Source of the DNA: Symbiodinium microadriaticum | Lineage: Eukaryota > Sar > Dinophyceae > Suessiales > Symbiodiniaceae | Reading direction: 5' to 3' | Length of the DNA stretch: 64,000 bases | Assembly (NCBI GenBank): GCA_001939145.1 | Contig: LSRX01000010.1 | Coordinates: 1,514,231-1,578,230, forward strand | Shown: one piece after another, positions 1 through 9,564 of the stretch | How positions within the stretch are numbered: the stretch's first letter is position 1 | Layout of the letters: each line of letters begins with the position of its first letter | Program-made: the position numbers and the translations under genes | Notes under the pieces: generated by a model | Databases searched by the model: none | The model's input: the letters and a program-made list of their open reading frames with translations, nothing else | What the model was told of the DNA's origin: nothing

Positions 1-6
1 CCCCAG

Positions 7-1080
7 GTGACGGACCGAGAGGAGCCCTATGCCGTGCCAGCCAGCCTCCTGACGCTGAGCTCCGACGTTTGGAGGCCTTCGGGTTCAAGGTCTTTCCCTC
101 TCCCTCCGTTGTTTTCCAGTCAGCGATTGAACTGCTTTGGGGGTTAAGAGCTTTTTGAGGCATTCAGGTTGAGGTATGTGGAGGTTATTCTGTTTGGATT
201 AGGAGTCTTGGTTTCGGATGGTTTCAGTCAGAAGTCTCCAAGAGTGCTCATCTATTCTCTCAACAGCAAGCAGGTGCGAGCTGACCGGAGGCTTCATGGA
301 GGGCGAGACGAAGGAGCTTCCGGACCTTAAATAGACTGTTCTCCTTCCTTTAAAGGGGGCCCCTACCGGGACTACCGCCGCTTCGAAGAGGACTAGGTGG
401 TTTTATGTTGGGTTTGCGCTGTTTCAGAGGGGAGGCTAGAGCCCATCAGTGGGTCGGTGGTTTAGGTTGGGCTTTCACCGACCTGGCACCCGACTGCTAC
501 TTCCCCGGAGATCTCCCAAGCCCACACGAAGACTTCGTCAGATGCCATTCTTGGGTTCCCCAATATGTTTGAAGTATAGCCCCTCCTTGGGCCTCTACGG
601 CGGTAGATTCAGATTTCCCAGCCGAGGCTGCCTTTGGATGTGACGGCTGGGGAGTTCGAGGTGGTGCTCGACTTCCTCCTACCTGCAGCTGCGTCGAAAA
701 GAGCGGTGGATGCAACGACTTCTGGGTAGCTATCAGGAGTGGCGCTTTGTGTTTCGGTTTCCGGGCGTATACGGGTTCAAGATATGAGGCTTTTTCGGGA
801 TGCTCTTCAAACCTTCAGCTCCACATCGCCAAGGAATCTCGAGCTCCTGATGACACTCTCCTGGAAGTATGACCTGCAGGGCCTGAAGCTCAAGTGCATG
901 AACTTCATCGGCAATGAGGTCATCTCGGCTCATAACGTGGAGCGCCGCCTGTACTACGGCATCAAGTATCAGGAGTCGGCTGACAAGAACTTCTTCAAGA
1001 CAGATCTCGGCAAGAGCATCTTGGATTTGCTAGCATGCGAGAAATTAGAATTCTCCCAAGTAGCGGTTTGGAAGCCGTGA
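7..1080 (+). CDS. BTB/POZ-domain protein, four exons, 5' end missing
   Basis: Four exons, 7-74, 274-322, 622-725 and 819-1080, join in phase. In order they encode the BTB core: the 'LLTLSSDVWR' segment (family pattern: LaarSpvF), 'ELTGGFMEG', 'LPLDVTAGEFEVVLDFLL', then 'LELLMTLSWKYDLQGLK' (family: lL.lAdkYdl..Lk..C). The introns start GC, GA and GT and all end AG. BTB domains mediate dimerisation and often recruit cullin-3 ubiquitin ligases; the partner here is unknown. A stop at 1078-1080 ends the frame soon after a BACK-like helix ('RRLYYGIKYQESA'). The gene begins left of the window. The family call is firm from the motif order; function beyond BTB is not visible. Confidence 0.66.
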
Positions 1081-1523
1081 TACTCCAGTCGGTTTACAAA
1101 TCGTTCCACCTGTGTTCCTGCTACCACATCATCAAACGGTTGAATCTTTATATCTGAATCTCTGTCTGATCGTTTCGAAGTTCATGCGGCAGCACCCCCA
1201 CACAGCCTCAGCCCTCAGCCGTCACTGAGGCAAAGACTTCCTTGCGGCAAAGTTCTTCGAGGTCGACGGACGGGCCTGTCTTCGACGCGTCCGAAAACGG
1301 ATCCAGGAGTGGGGGGAGGTTAACTACTGTAGACCCTCAGCTGTAGTCCGTTTATCTGGTTGCCTTGTGCAGCCGTGTCAAGGACCCCAACCCGAAAATG
1401 AGATAAACACTAGAAGAGCCACCTGGGAGCATATGGGTATGGCCACTCTCCCATGCTTGTTCCCGGCTCGGTCAGGCATCCTCTTCCGCGTCTCTACCTT
1501 AGCTCTCACCTTCCCGATTCCAG
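1081..1523. other. Intergenic or intronic, no gene seen
   Basis: Mixed-composition sequence. I see no coding frame with convincing splice signals. Confidence 0.4.
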
Positions 1524-1730
1524 GAAGAAGCCGCAAAGATCTCGGCAGCCACTTCCCCTCTGACGGACCTCTATGCAGATGTCGTTGAAGACGTCCTCCA
1601 CGCGGTGCGAACCCGTGGCCTTGCGGCGGTCGCTTCCTACAACAACACTGGGACCGGGCAACTGCGACGCCGAATCGAAGTTGAGATGCCTCACGTGCAC
1701 AAGTTCCTCAAAAGATCTGAGGACAGCTGA
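1524..1730 (+). CDS. Unidentified terminal exon
   Basis: Open frame of 68 codons beginning directly after an acceptor (gattccag) and ending at TGA 1728. It has no ATG of its own, so it must be spliced to something upstream. It is charged, with a helical start (residues like EEAAKISAA and VVEDVLHAVRTRG) and high GC at third positions. I do not recognise a family. It could be the last exon of the gene whose BTB exons lie to the left, but nothing joins them directly. Confidence 0.42.
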   Translation, partial: EEAAKISAATSPLTDLYADVVEDVLHAVRTRGLAAVASYNNTGTGQLRRRIEVEMPHVHKFLKRSEDS

Positions 1731-1954
1731 CCGAGCTCCGCCAAAACGCCAAAGTGGTTCCATCTGCAAGGAAGCAAGGCTCATCTTGCTCATGACTGGC
1801 CTCCCGACCCTGAGCAATACACTCCCACGACTATTGTCTTTTTTTGCTGTAGACCCTTGGTGACCCTTATCAGGGCTAGGCCTCCCCTCGAGTCATGAGC
1901 GCCCAATCAACTTCAGCCGCCTCTTGGAAAGCTTCAAGGCATCAGTTGTTCAAC

Positions 1955-2205
1955 CTCTCTCTGTCTCTCTCGCTCTCTCTCCCTCTCTCTCTATCTTTAG
2001 TTCTTTCCTTCTGGAGCTCTGTCCAAGGAGTGATGCTATGTCAATAAATCTCTGTGTGTGTATGTATGTATGTATGTATGCATGTACGCACACACCGGAG
2101 AAACATGCATAGTTGTGTATAATCATGCGGGTCCGTATGAATTTCAGTATGAATGTCTGTCTGTCTTCCTGCCTGCCTGTCTGCCTGTCTGTCTGTCTGC
2201 CTGGC
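1955..2205. repeat. Microsatellites (CT)n, (TGTA)n, (TGTC/TGCC)n
   Basis: Three simple repeats in succession: CT-rich at about 1955-2000, a TGTA tract at about 2057-2085 and a TGTC/TGCC tract at about 2154-2205. All open frames crossing them are repeat translations. Confidence 0.85.
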
Positions 2206-2342
2206 ATCAAGCAACTGAGTAAGGAGACACTTAAGTAGATATACATCCTCAATCCGAGACTGTGAATCCCAAGCCCTGGGCCCGAATCAAGCACCCAACC
2301 CCTAAGCCTTGAATCCAACACCCTGAAACCTGTCACCTTGAG

Positions 2343-2380
2343 CCCTAAACCCCTAGTTTTGGGTTTAGGGTTTAGGGGTT
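2343..2380. repeat. Inverted telomere-like motif pair
   Basis: CCCTAAACCCC on the left and GGGTTTAGGGTTTAGGGG on the right, separated by only a few bases, form a short perfect-arm hairpin of telomere-type repeats. Confidence 0.7.
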
Positions 2381-2520
2381 GCGGGGAGGTGCATGATTCA
2401 CAACTCTAAACCCTAGACTCCAAACCCAACCCCCGCTTCGTCGGAGGCCGGTCTACCGCAGGGGATCCCAGTCGGAGATCTGTTGCATGAGTTCACGGGT
2501 TTAGGAGGATCCCTACTTCC

Positions 2521-2579
2521 CCAGGTACCTACTCTATACGGTACTAGAGCCCCTAGGGCCCTATATAGTAGGTGCCTGG
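2521..2579. repeat. 59-bp hairpin (MITE-like)
   Basis: The arms at 2521-2538 and 2562-2579 are inverted copies (CCAGGTACCTACT... against ...AGTAGGTGCCTGG), with one or two mismatches and a 23-base loop that contains GCCCCTAGGGCCC. No second copy was noticed and no target-site duplication is obvious. Confidence 0.55.
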
Positions 2580-2789
2580 AGGGTTAGGAGTATCAGTTAG
2601 GGTGTTCGGATTTAGTGATTTTGGTTTTATGTATAGGGTTTAGAGTAAGAGCTAAAGTCGGTAGAACGAAGCACCCCGTCTTTTGGCGTAGGACCGCTGC
2701 GAGGTAAGACCCCAGCCTTCTTTATCAAGTAAACCAGACGAGCGCCGAGCTCCCAAATCCGCGAAATCCCCCCCAAATGCTCCGTTTCC

Positions 2790-2886
2790 TACCCTAGACC
2801 CTAAACCCTAAACCCCTACACCCTAAACCCTACACTCCTACACCCTAAACCCTAAACCCGTATACACCCTACAGCCTATAAACCCT
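2790..2886. repeat. CCCTAAA telomere-like tract
   Basis: Degenerate run of CCCTAAACCCTA and variants just upstream of the exon at 2932. Matching TTTAGGG-type tracts follow that exon at 3015-3131, so the exon is bracketed by complementary arms. Confidence 0.75.
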
Positions 2887-2931
2887 TAAGGAATCGAAGG
2901 TCTTTTGGCCTTTGGCCCCCGGCTGCGCTGA

Positions 2932-3014
2932 GTCCTGAGCTCGCCCGAGGTCTCACGGAGCAGCCGACGGCCGGCCGCAGTAGCCGAGATCTTCGAGGCC
3001 TTCTTTGGAGCAGG
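2932..3014 (+). CDS. Small unidentified exon
   Basis: Open frame of about 27 codons between CCCTAAA and TTTAGGG tracts, with the helical stretch 'AAVAEIFEAFFGA' at its end and a GTTTAT donor candidate. The exon's 3' part recurs at 3831-3903 inside the duplicated block. Family not recognised. Confidence 0.38.
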
Positions 3015-4718
3015 GTTTATATAGGGTCTAGGGTTTATGCGATGCATCAAGGTTTATAGGGTTTATAGGATTTAGGGTTTGGGGAGTTGGAACCTTTTGA
3101 GTAGGGTTTAGCGGCGTTTAGGGTTTAGGGGGTTGGAACCCGTGTGTTATTTGCAGTAGTTGCTTTATGTTGGTTTTTGTTGTCTGTGTGCGAACCCAGG
3201 CGGCCAGTGAGTGAGTAAACCCCGGCACCCGGCACGACAGCAAAGAAAAAGCGCACCCCTCGCAACGACAGCAAACAAAATAACGCGCCCCGGAGACGAC
3301 AGCAAGACGGAAAAGTAATAATCGTAAGCAATAGTAGGAATAAGAGTATTCATCGTACTAACAATAAGTTGTTATAACAACTATAAACTAAATAATTACT
3401 AGTAATAGTAGCAGAGTAGTAGTAATAATAGTAGTAATAGCTCAGAAACAGTTTCAAGCAGCTGCAAATTGGCTTCAGAGAGTTGTCCCGCCATGGTTGA
3501 TGTCGCGAAATTTGCCGCTGCGACGTTCAGGATCCATGTACATGGTTCATCGCCAAAACTATGCCAAACCTACCCCCGAGCTAAGGAACTACTGTATTAA
3601 GTCACACATACACACGGCCAAATGCATGTTCTGTGCGTACGTTGACTTGATTGCTTTCGGGGTACTTAATCGGTGTCTAGTAAGAAAACATTTTTTCATG
3701 GGAATGGAAGGATAAGGTATAGGATAGAACGAAAGAAAGAAGCACAGAAATGAAATGATGAAAAAGAAGTAAAGAGAGAAAGAGAGAAAGACACAAAGAC
3801 GCTCGGACAAAATAAATAAAACAAAGGCANCGCCCGAGGTCTCACGGAGCAGCCGACGGCCGGCCGCAGTAGCCGAGATCTTCGAGGCCTTCTTTGGAGC
3901 AGGGTTTATATAGGGTCTAGGGTTTATGCGATGCATCAAGGTTTATAGGGTTTATAGGATTTAGGGTTTGGGGAGTTGGAACCTTTTGAGTAGGGTTTAG
4001 CGGCGTTTAGGGTTTAGGGGGTTGGAACCCGTGTGTTATTTGCAGTAGTTGCTTTATGTTGGTTTTTGTTGTCTGTGTGCGAACCCAGGCGGCCAGTGAG
4101 TGAGTAAACCCCGGCACCCGGCACGACAGCAAAGAAAAAGCGCACCCCTCGCAACGACAGCAAACAAAATAACGCGCCCCGGAGACGACAGCAAGACGGA
4201 AAAGTAATAATCGTAAGCAATAGTAGGAATAAGAGTATTCATCGTACTAACAATAAGTTGTTATAACAACTATAAACTAAATAATTACTAGTAATAGTAG
4301 CAGAGTAGTAGTAATAATAGTAGTAATAGCTCAGAAACAGTTTCAAGCAGCTGCAAATTGGCTTCAGAGAGTTGTCCCGCCATGGTTGATGTCGCGAAAT
4401 TTGCCGCTGCGACGTTCAGGATCCATGTACATGGTTCATCGCCAAAACTATGCCAAACCTACCCCCGAGCTAAGGAACTACTGTATTAAGTCACACATAC
4501 ACACGGCCAAATGCATGTTCTGTGCGTACGTTGACTTGATTGCTTTCGGGGTACTTAATCGGTGTCTAGTAAGAAAACATTTTTTCATGGGAATGGAAGG
4601 ATAAGGTATAGGATAGAACGAAAGAAAGAAGCACAGAAATGAAATGATGAAAAAGAAGTAAAGAGAGAAAGAGAGAAAGACACAAAGACGCTCGGACAAA
4701 ATAAATAAAACAAAGGCA
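2942..4718. repeat. Direct duplication (offset 889) split by a single N, likely assembly artefact
   Basis: 2942-3829 and 3831-4718 appear identical over their length, including the same short frames, microsatellite-like AGAA tract and exon fragment. The single N at 3830 lies exactly at the junction. An exact copy abutting a one-base gap is what two overlapping contigs scaffolded without merging would give. A true recent tandem duplication is possible but less likely. Confidence 0.8.
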
Positions 4719-5340
4719 GAGTTGGGGGGGGGCAAGCCGTGCAAGCTTGCTTCGATGCATATGATTCATTTTTGGATCACGTCATGCGAGCATTGTGTTT
4801 GCATGTGGGCTCGTAAGCCTTGGGCTGGATTAGAGGGCCAGACCGGCTGGGGCTTTATCCTACAGCCCTACAAACCCCCTCGCGCAGGTCTTGAGCTCGT
4901 TTCATGTTTGATGTTGGTGTGGTTTAGATTTTCATCTTGTCAGAGCTTTGGGGTGGCGGTGTAGAACAGCTTGAGGCTGCGGCCTCAGCCTCGAGTCATT
5001 AGTGACAATTCGGCCTAGGAGTCTAAGCAGTTACAGATGTTGCTGCAAAGTTGAGCGTGTAGGGCTTTTTGGGGCGAGAGCCACGAAAAAGCACTTTCCA
5101 CGAATCCGAAGCGAAGCGCGCAAACCTGGAGCCCGCAGCCTTAAGCCAAAAAACCTGCCGAAGGGCCCCCCTGCTCCTCCTCCTGCTCCCCGAGGCGGCA
5201 GCCAAAGTCAGCCGTCGCCACAGCGGTTCCCAGGAGACTCCTCGGCTTCAGGGCAGGTCTTTTCAATGATTTTCTGATCGGGGCTCAGAGTTTTGGATGC
5301 GCGCCATTCGGGAATTCGTATTCTTCATGTTTGGCTGGAA
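4719..5340. other. No gene supported
   Basis: Mixed sequence. A GC-rich segment at 5160-5260 is open in two frames but lacks convincing boundaries. Confidence 0.35.
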
Positions 5341-5346
5341 GGTCCT

Positions 5347-5610
5347 CGTCGTCCTCCTCCTCCTCCTCCTCCTCCTCCTCCTCCTCCCCCTCATGCTCAT
5401 GCTCATCGTCCTGCTCCTCATCATCATGGTTGTCGTCATCGTCAGCATCAGCGTCAGCATCAGCGTCAGCATCAGCATCAGCATCAGCATCAGCATCAGC
5501 ATCAGCATCAGCATCATCGTCATCATCATCGCCATCCTCCTCCTCCTCATCATCATCGCCATCATCATCCCATCACCATCATCACCATCATCATCATCAT
5601 CATCATCATG
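5347..5610. repeat. Trinucleotide tracts (CTC)n, (CAGCAT)n, (CAT)n
   Basis: Successive simple repeats make all three forward frames open (poly-Ser, poly-Leu/Ile, His-rich). This frame-independent openness argues against coding use. Confidence 0.85.
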
Positions 5611-6056
5611 TTAGCACTTGGTTGCCTGCAACACCATGCTGCGCTAACTATCGAGTTTCCGCCTGCTGCTCTGCCAGTTACCGCTGGAGGCCGGCACGTG
5701 TAGATCCCATCACTGCCACATGTTGCAGCCCGAGGAGGAATATGAGATCAGCCTAGGCGAAAGCCTGGTTGCCGGACCCCAAGAGTTTTGCAGATGCCAT
5801 GACCTGCGGCCCATCGTCATCCCATAAGTGCCAAATTTTGAGCCTCAATTTTCGCTTTGGCCATATGCACGAAGTGAAGTCGTATCATGCTGAGGTTCTC
5901 AAGCGAAGGATCCCTAATGCGAAGCCACCCAAGAACGATTCTGAATCCGGAGAACCTGCGCCACTGTTTCGCTTCGGTTTCTTTCATCGCCACACAGGTA
6001 CTATTCATTGCGTCACCTCATGCACTTATACGGTAGATGTGTACATGTGCATCTGT
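5611..6056. other. No gene supported
   Basis: Unique sequence between two simple-repeat blocks. A forward frame is open from 5769 but runs straight into the TGTCTC repeat and has no splice context I trust. Confidence 0.35.
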
Positions 6057-6560
6057 GTCTCTCTCTCTCCCTCCCTCTGTCTCTCTGTCTCTCTGTCTCT
6101 CTGTCTCTCTGTCTCTCTGTCTCTCTGTCTCTCTGTCTCTCTGTCTCTCTGTCTCTCTGTGTCTCCTCCTCTCCCTCCCTTCTGAAAGTTATGTGTGTAA
6201 ACCCAGCATGCACCTGCATTTACATGTACGCACAAGCATATGTATTAGCATAGGTACATGCGATGTAGGTGTGTAAATAAATAAATAGACATTTAAAATA
6301 TGTACACACCCGTGTGTATGTGTATGTGTATAGAATATTGTCTGTGCCTGCTTATATATACATACACATGCACATGCACATACAAATAAAGATGCATACT
6401 ACTTCACGAACAGATATATATATATATGTATATATATGTATATATGTAAAAATGTATATATACACATATGCGTATATGTATATATGTAATATATATATAT
6501 ATATATATGTATGCAGATGTATATATATATATATATATGTATATATATGTACACAGACGT
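6057..6560. repeat. (TGTCTC)n then (TA)n/(TGTA)n microsatellites
   Basis: TGTCTC repeat at about 6057-6160 and several TA/TGTA runs at about 6350-6555. Confidence 0.85.
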
Positions 6561-6612
6561 ATGCATGCTGTTTCGTCACCTGCGTGAGAGTCTTTCGGCT
6601 TCCGGCCGCGGC

Positions 6613-6700
6613 CATGCGCTGCAAAAGAAAGGCCGGACCCGACGTCGAGGACGACGATGACCTCGACGAGGTCCCAGAAGCAGAGCGCTGCAGGGGATTG
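6613..6700 (+). CDS. Possible first exon, acidic
   Basis: ATG at 6613 in a GC-rich context after the TA repeats opens a frame with a basic start (MRCKRKAG) followed by an acidic run (DVEDDDDLDEVPEAE). The exon end is uncertain. No family recognised; the high GC and abrupt composition change from the flank are the main support. Confidence 0.3.
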
Positions 6701-7729
6701 GTCGAGGGGTTAAGAACGCCTCTGTGGCTCATGTCGCGAAATAACGAAACGACAATAAACGCTATAGCAGCAAGAGTGCAAGAGCCTCTACAGAGGCACC
6801 CGTAATTATTCATCAAACCTTTGCTAATCCGCAACGCTGTGCTTAGGAGCACCCGCTTGTCGTAAACAGCACCTCCCACAACTATCGTCACTGCAACTGT
6901 GCGAGCCCCGATGTGCCCTGAAAGAACCCTTACAAGAGCTTCCCCCTGGAGGCAACGGAGCTGCCGGCAGGGGGGTTCTATCCCCAGGCAGGCGCGGAGG
7001 CTCACCTGCCGCATCCTGCCGCCCACTTCTTGGCCTTTCTCGCGTCGAACCGTCCACACTCGGTTTTGTTAGTCTGGGATTTGGGTGTTGAGCAGGTGAA
7101 GGGAGGTTGTTGGTCCTGATTGTTGGTCTGCAACGGTGTGGCGCTTCGGCGCTAGGGCGTGCTCGCCCGGAATCTCCAATCAGATGTTTCTGCTTCTCCG
7201 ATCGTCCAGTTGAGTTTCGGTCACGGTACAAAGAGTTGTTTTTTGTCGGAGTTGAAGTCCGTGTGTTTTCGTGAGCTTGCAGACTATGAGCCGGGTTGCC
7301 ATTTCCATCCCCAGGTTCTGTGCGGACGGGTATGCATAGCAGCTGCCTGATAGCCGAAGGCGGTAGCGAGCAATAACCACGTTTGGGCAGTAGTTCCAAA
7401 CTGCAAGGACCAAGGACGCAGCAAACTCGAAACGTGGATGGCAGCTTAAACCATTGTGTTTTGCCCAGATCACTGGCTCCCAACCCGGAATCCATTCCCG
7501 CCCCCGTAAGCCCGAGAGACTTAGAGACACAGGTGACACTGAGATTGCACCGGAATTACGCTCTAGGTTCGCAGTTCGCGGCAAGAAGCAATGCTAGAAG
7601 CATGATCGCACACACAACTCCCTCGACGCTCTACCCTGAAGCCAACAATCTCGGCAGGGCGCCCCGGGTGAGATCGTCGACGCCCGAGCCTGAGAGCAGA
7701 TTCTGTTGGCATCCTTATTCTATCATTCG

Positions 7730-7730
<1 letters not shown>
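6701..7730. other. No gene supported
   Basis: Both strands have medium-length open frames here, none with clear splice sites or codon bias. Part of the long minus-strand frame is just TA repeat. Confidence 0.35.
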
Positions 7731-7732
<2 letters not shown>

Positions 7733-7761
<29 letters not shown>

Positions 7762-7822
7762 ATGTATATATATATATATGTATATGTGTGTGTATATATA
7801 TATATATTTATACATAGATATA
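7733..7822. repeat. (CTAT)n and (TA)n microsatellite
   Basis: CTAT repeat at about 7733-7762 followed by TA-rich repeat. Confidence 0.85.
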
Positions 7823-8080
7823 TTCGTGGGTCACACTGAATCGGAAGATCTTGGAAGATCTTGCAGTGAGCCCAGCGAGCTCTACTCGATTTTCTGGTGA
7901 CAGCGGTTCAGACTTCCGTAGACAAGCAGGGGGAGCCGGCGGTCAGCACCATTCTCGTTGGAGCGCAGCCAAAACAAAGCCCCCAACCCGCATCACCAGT
8001 TTGACAACATCGTTCATCATGTGGGAATCCTGTTTTCAACGGGTACCAGAAATCGCCACCAAAATCTCGTCTTCAGCCAG

Positions 8081-8206
8081 GAGGAGGAGGAGCAACGAAA
8101 GCAACGTCGCTTTGTTGAGCGGCGGCAGAAGCTGATGGGCTATGTCGTGGAGGTCCCGCTCCCGAAACTCACTCAACAAATTCTTAAGCTTTCTCAGGTG
8201 TACTAA
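8081..8206 (+). CDS. Charged helical exon
   Basis: After an acceptor (cttcagccag) the frame reads EEEEQRKQRRFVERRQK and then a hydrophobic-basic stretch to a TAA at 8204. The acidic-basic helix is typical of coding sequence rather than intron. No family recognised; it could continue past a GT donor near 8150. Confidence 0.35.
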   Translation, partial: EEEEQRKQRRFVERRQKLMGYVVEVPLPKLTQQILKLSQVY

Positions 8207-8800
8207 GTGCATTAGTGTAGGAGCTTGATTTCGTGTGATTACCTTTGCGCCCCAAGCTCTGAGCCCAAGAGCATGAGCGGGCTTATCAGCTTGCAGTTTT
8301 CAGGCGCGGGTAGTGCCTGACAGACAGAAGCCAGGACAGAGAGGACTTTGTGGCGAATTTCAATCTGCCAGCAGGGTAGTGTGAGGTTTAAGGCTTCTAT
8401 GTAAGGGGGCTTATTTCTTGATGAAGGGTTGCAGGCATATAGCAGTGTAAGCACATAGCAGCTGCTAGTAATTTGGGGCATGAAAACGATTTATCCTGAC
8501 CCTCACATGCGCTCCCCATACAGGCATCCGTGCCAACGTTTCGAGTGAAAAGGCTCTAAGAACCGAAGCCCCTAATCCGAAACCCTATATTCCCAAATCC
8601 TGAACCATGAGTGCTTAATTCAGGCCCGAAACCCCTGAGATCTTGACCGCCGTACTGTGCCGAGTCGTAAATCCCTGCTGTTGCCCCCGTGCAGAACTCC
8701 TAAACCTTGAGCCCTATGGACCCTGAAGCTCAAAGCCCTGCACGATGAAGCCCCCAAACCTAAAGCCCTTCCACAAATAGTGCCCTTGAAGAATGTTTGT
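8207..8800. other. Intron-like, degenerate C-rich telomere-like motifs
   Basis: No coding frame. From about 8570 to 8770 there are many degenerate CCCTAAA/CCCTGAA words. Confidence 0.5.
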
Positions 8801-8893
8801 GGGTAGTTCTCTAAATTAGGGTGTGTCCTGTTTTATAAGGGTGCCGTGCTATATTGGGGACTTAAAAAGGGACCCTAATGTAGAGAACTACCC
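8801..8893. repeat. MITE-like element, 22-bp terminal inverted repeats
   Basis: 8801-8822 (GGGTAGTTCTCTAAATTAGG..) is the inverted copy of 8872-8893 (..CTAATGTAGAGAACTACCC) with about one mismatch; total 93 bp and no coding content. A word matching the right arm (GTAGAGAACTACC) recurs alone at about 20679-20691, possibly a relic of another copy. Confidence 0.65.
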
Positions 8894-9033
8894 TTATCAT
8901 CTCACCCCATAAGATGATTAGGACACCTTGCCTGGGGTTCTGTGTTCACATCTGCGCGCTGTCCCTTGCAAAATCCTTACGCGGCCTTGCGGCTTAACAG
9001 CCGTAGCAGACGATGCGGGGATCGAACTGCCAC

Positions 9034-9108
9034 AACCTACCTTTTCGTAGGTTTTTTCTATCATAAACCCTACTGTAGAAGTAGGGGACCCTACCAAAAA
9101 GGTAGGGT
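9034..9108. repeat. Two small adjacent hairpins
   Basis: AACCTAC...GTAGGTT at 9034-9053 and ACCCTACC AAAAA GGTAGGGT at 9088-9108, both perfect stems. They lie just downstream of the 93-bp element and share its GGTAG-type words. Confidence 0.55.
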
Positions 9109-9564
9109 TTGGTAGTTTAAGGTCGTTCTCGGACAACGAAGCCCTGAGACCCAGGTGTGGAAAAATCCCAGGATTTGAGGGCTTTTGTAATGGCGGTTTA
9201 GGGTTTCGGGCTTAAGGGTTAGGGTGAGAGTTAGGGTTCCCTGAAAGGGATCTTTTATGGCTGCTGTAAGTGCTCCTTTGAGGGCTGGCTTCATCAGGGC
9301 TCCAAGATGGGATCTGGAAGGGCTCATTGTAAGGGTTCGGAATAGTCTTTTTTTCCACGAGCGCTCCCTTAGGAGGGGTTCTATACAAACACCCGCGGCT
9401 AGTTTAGGGGTGACGGGGTTCAGGGTTTAAACGCAAAGGAGGGATCAGTTTCAGGTTGCGGGCGCTGGGCTGAGTTTTATGTTCTCGGTTATTAAGCTTG
9501 AAGCCGAGGGGTCTAGGATTCAAGGCGTAGGCTTTGTGGGTGTTGGAGATTTTCCACGTGGAGC

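Noticed and set aside
2343..2886. True telomere or chromosome end
   Set aside because: Tracts are short, degenerate, in both orientations and internal, with genes on both sides.
5293..5756. Three overlapping forward frames of 105-141 codons
   Set aside because: All are translations of CTC, CAGCAT and CAT repeats in different frames.
6352..7059. 235-codon minus-strand frame
   Set aside because: A large part is translated TA/TGTA microsatellite (Tyr-Ile repeats); the rest lacks motifs or splice support.
8940..9060. tRNA gene suggested by GTTCGATCCCCGC on the minus strand
   Set aside because: The T-stem does not pair and no A box or anticodon arm is present at the right distance.
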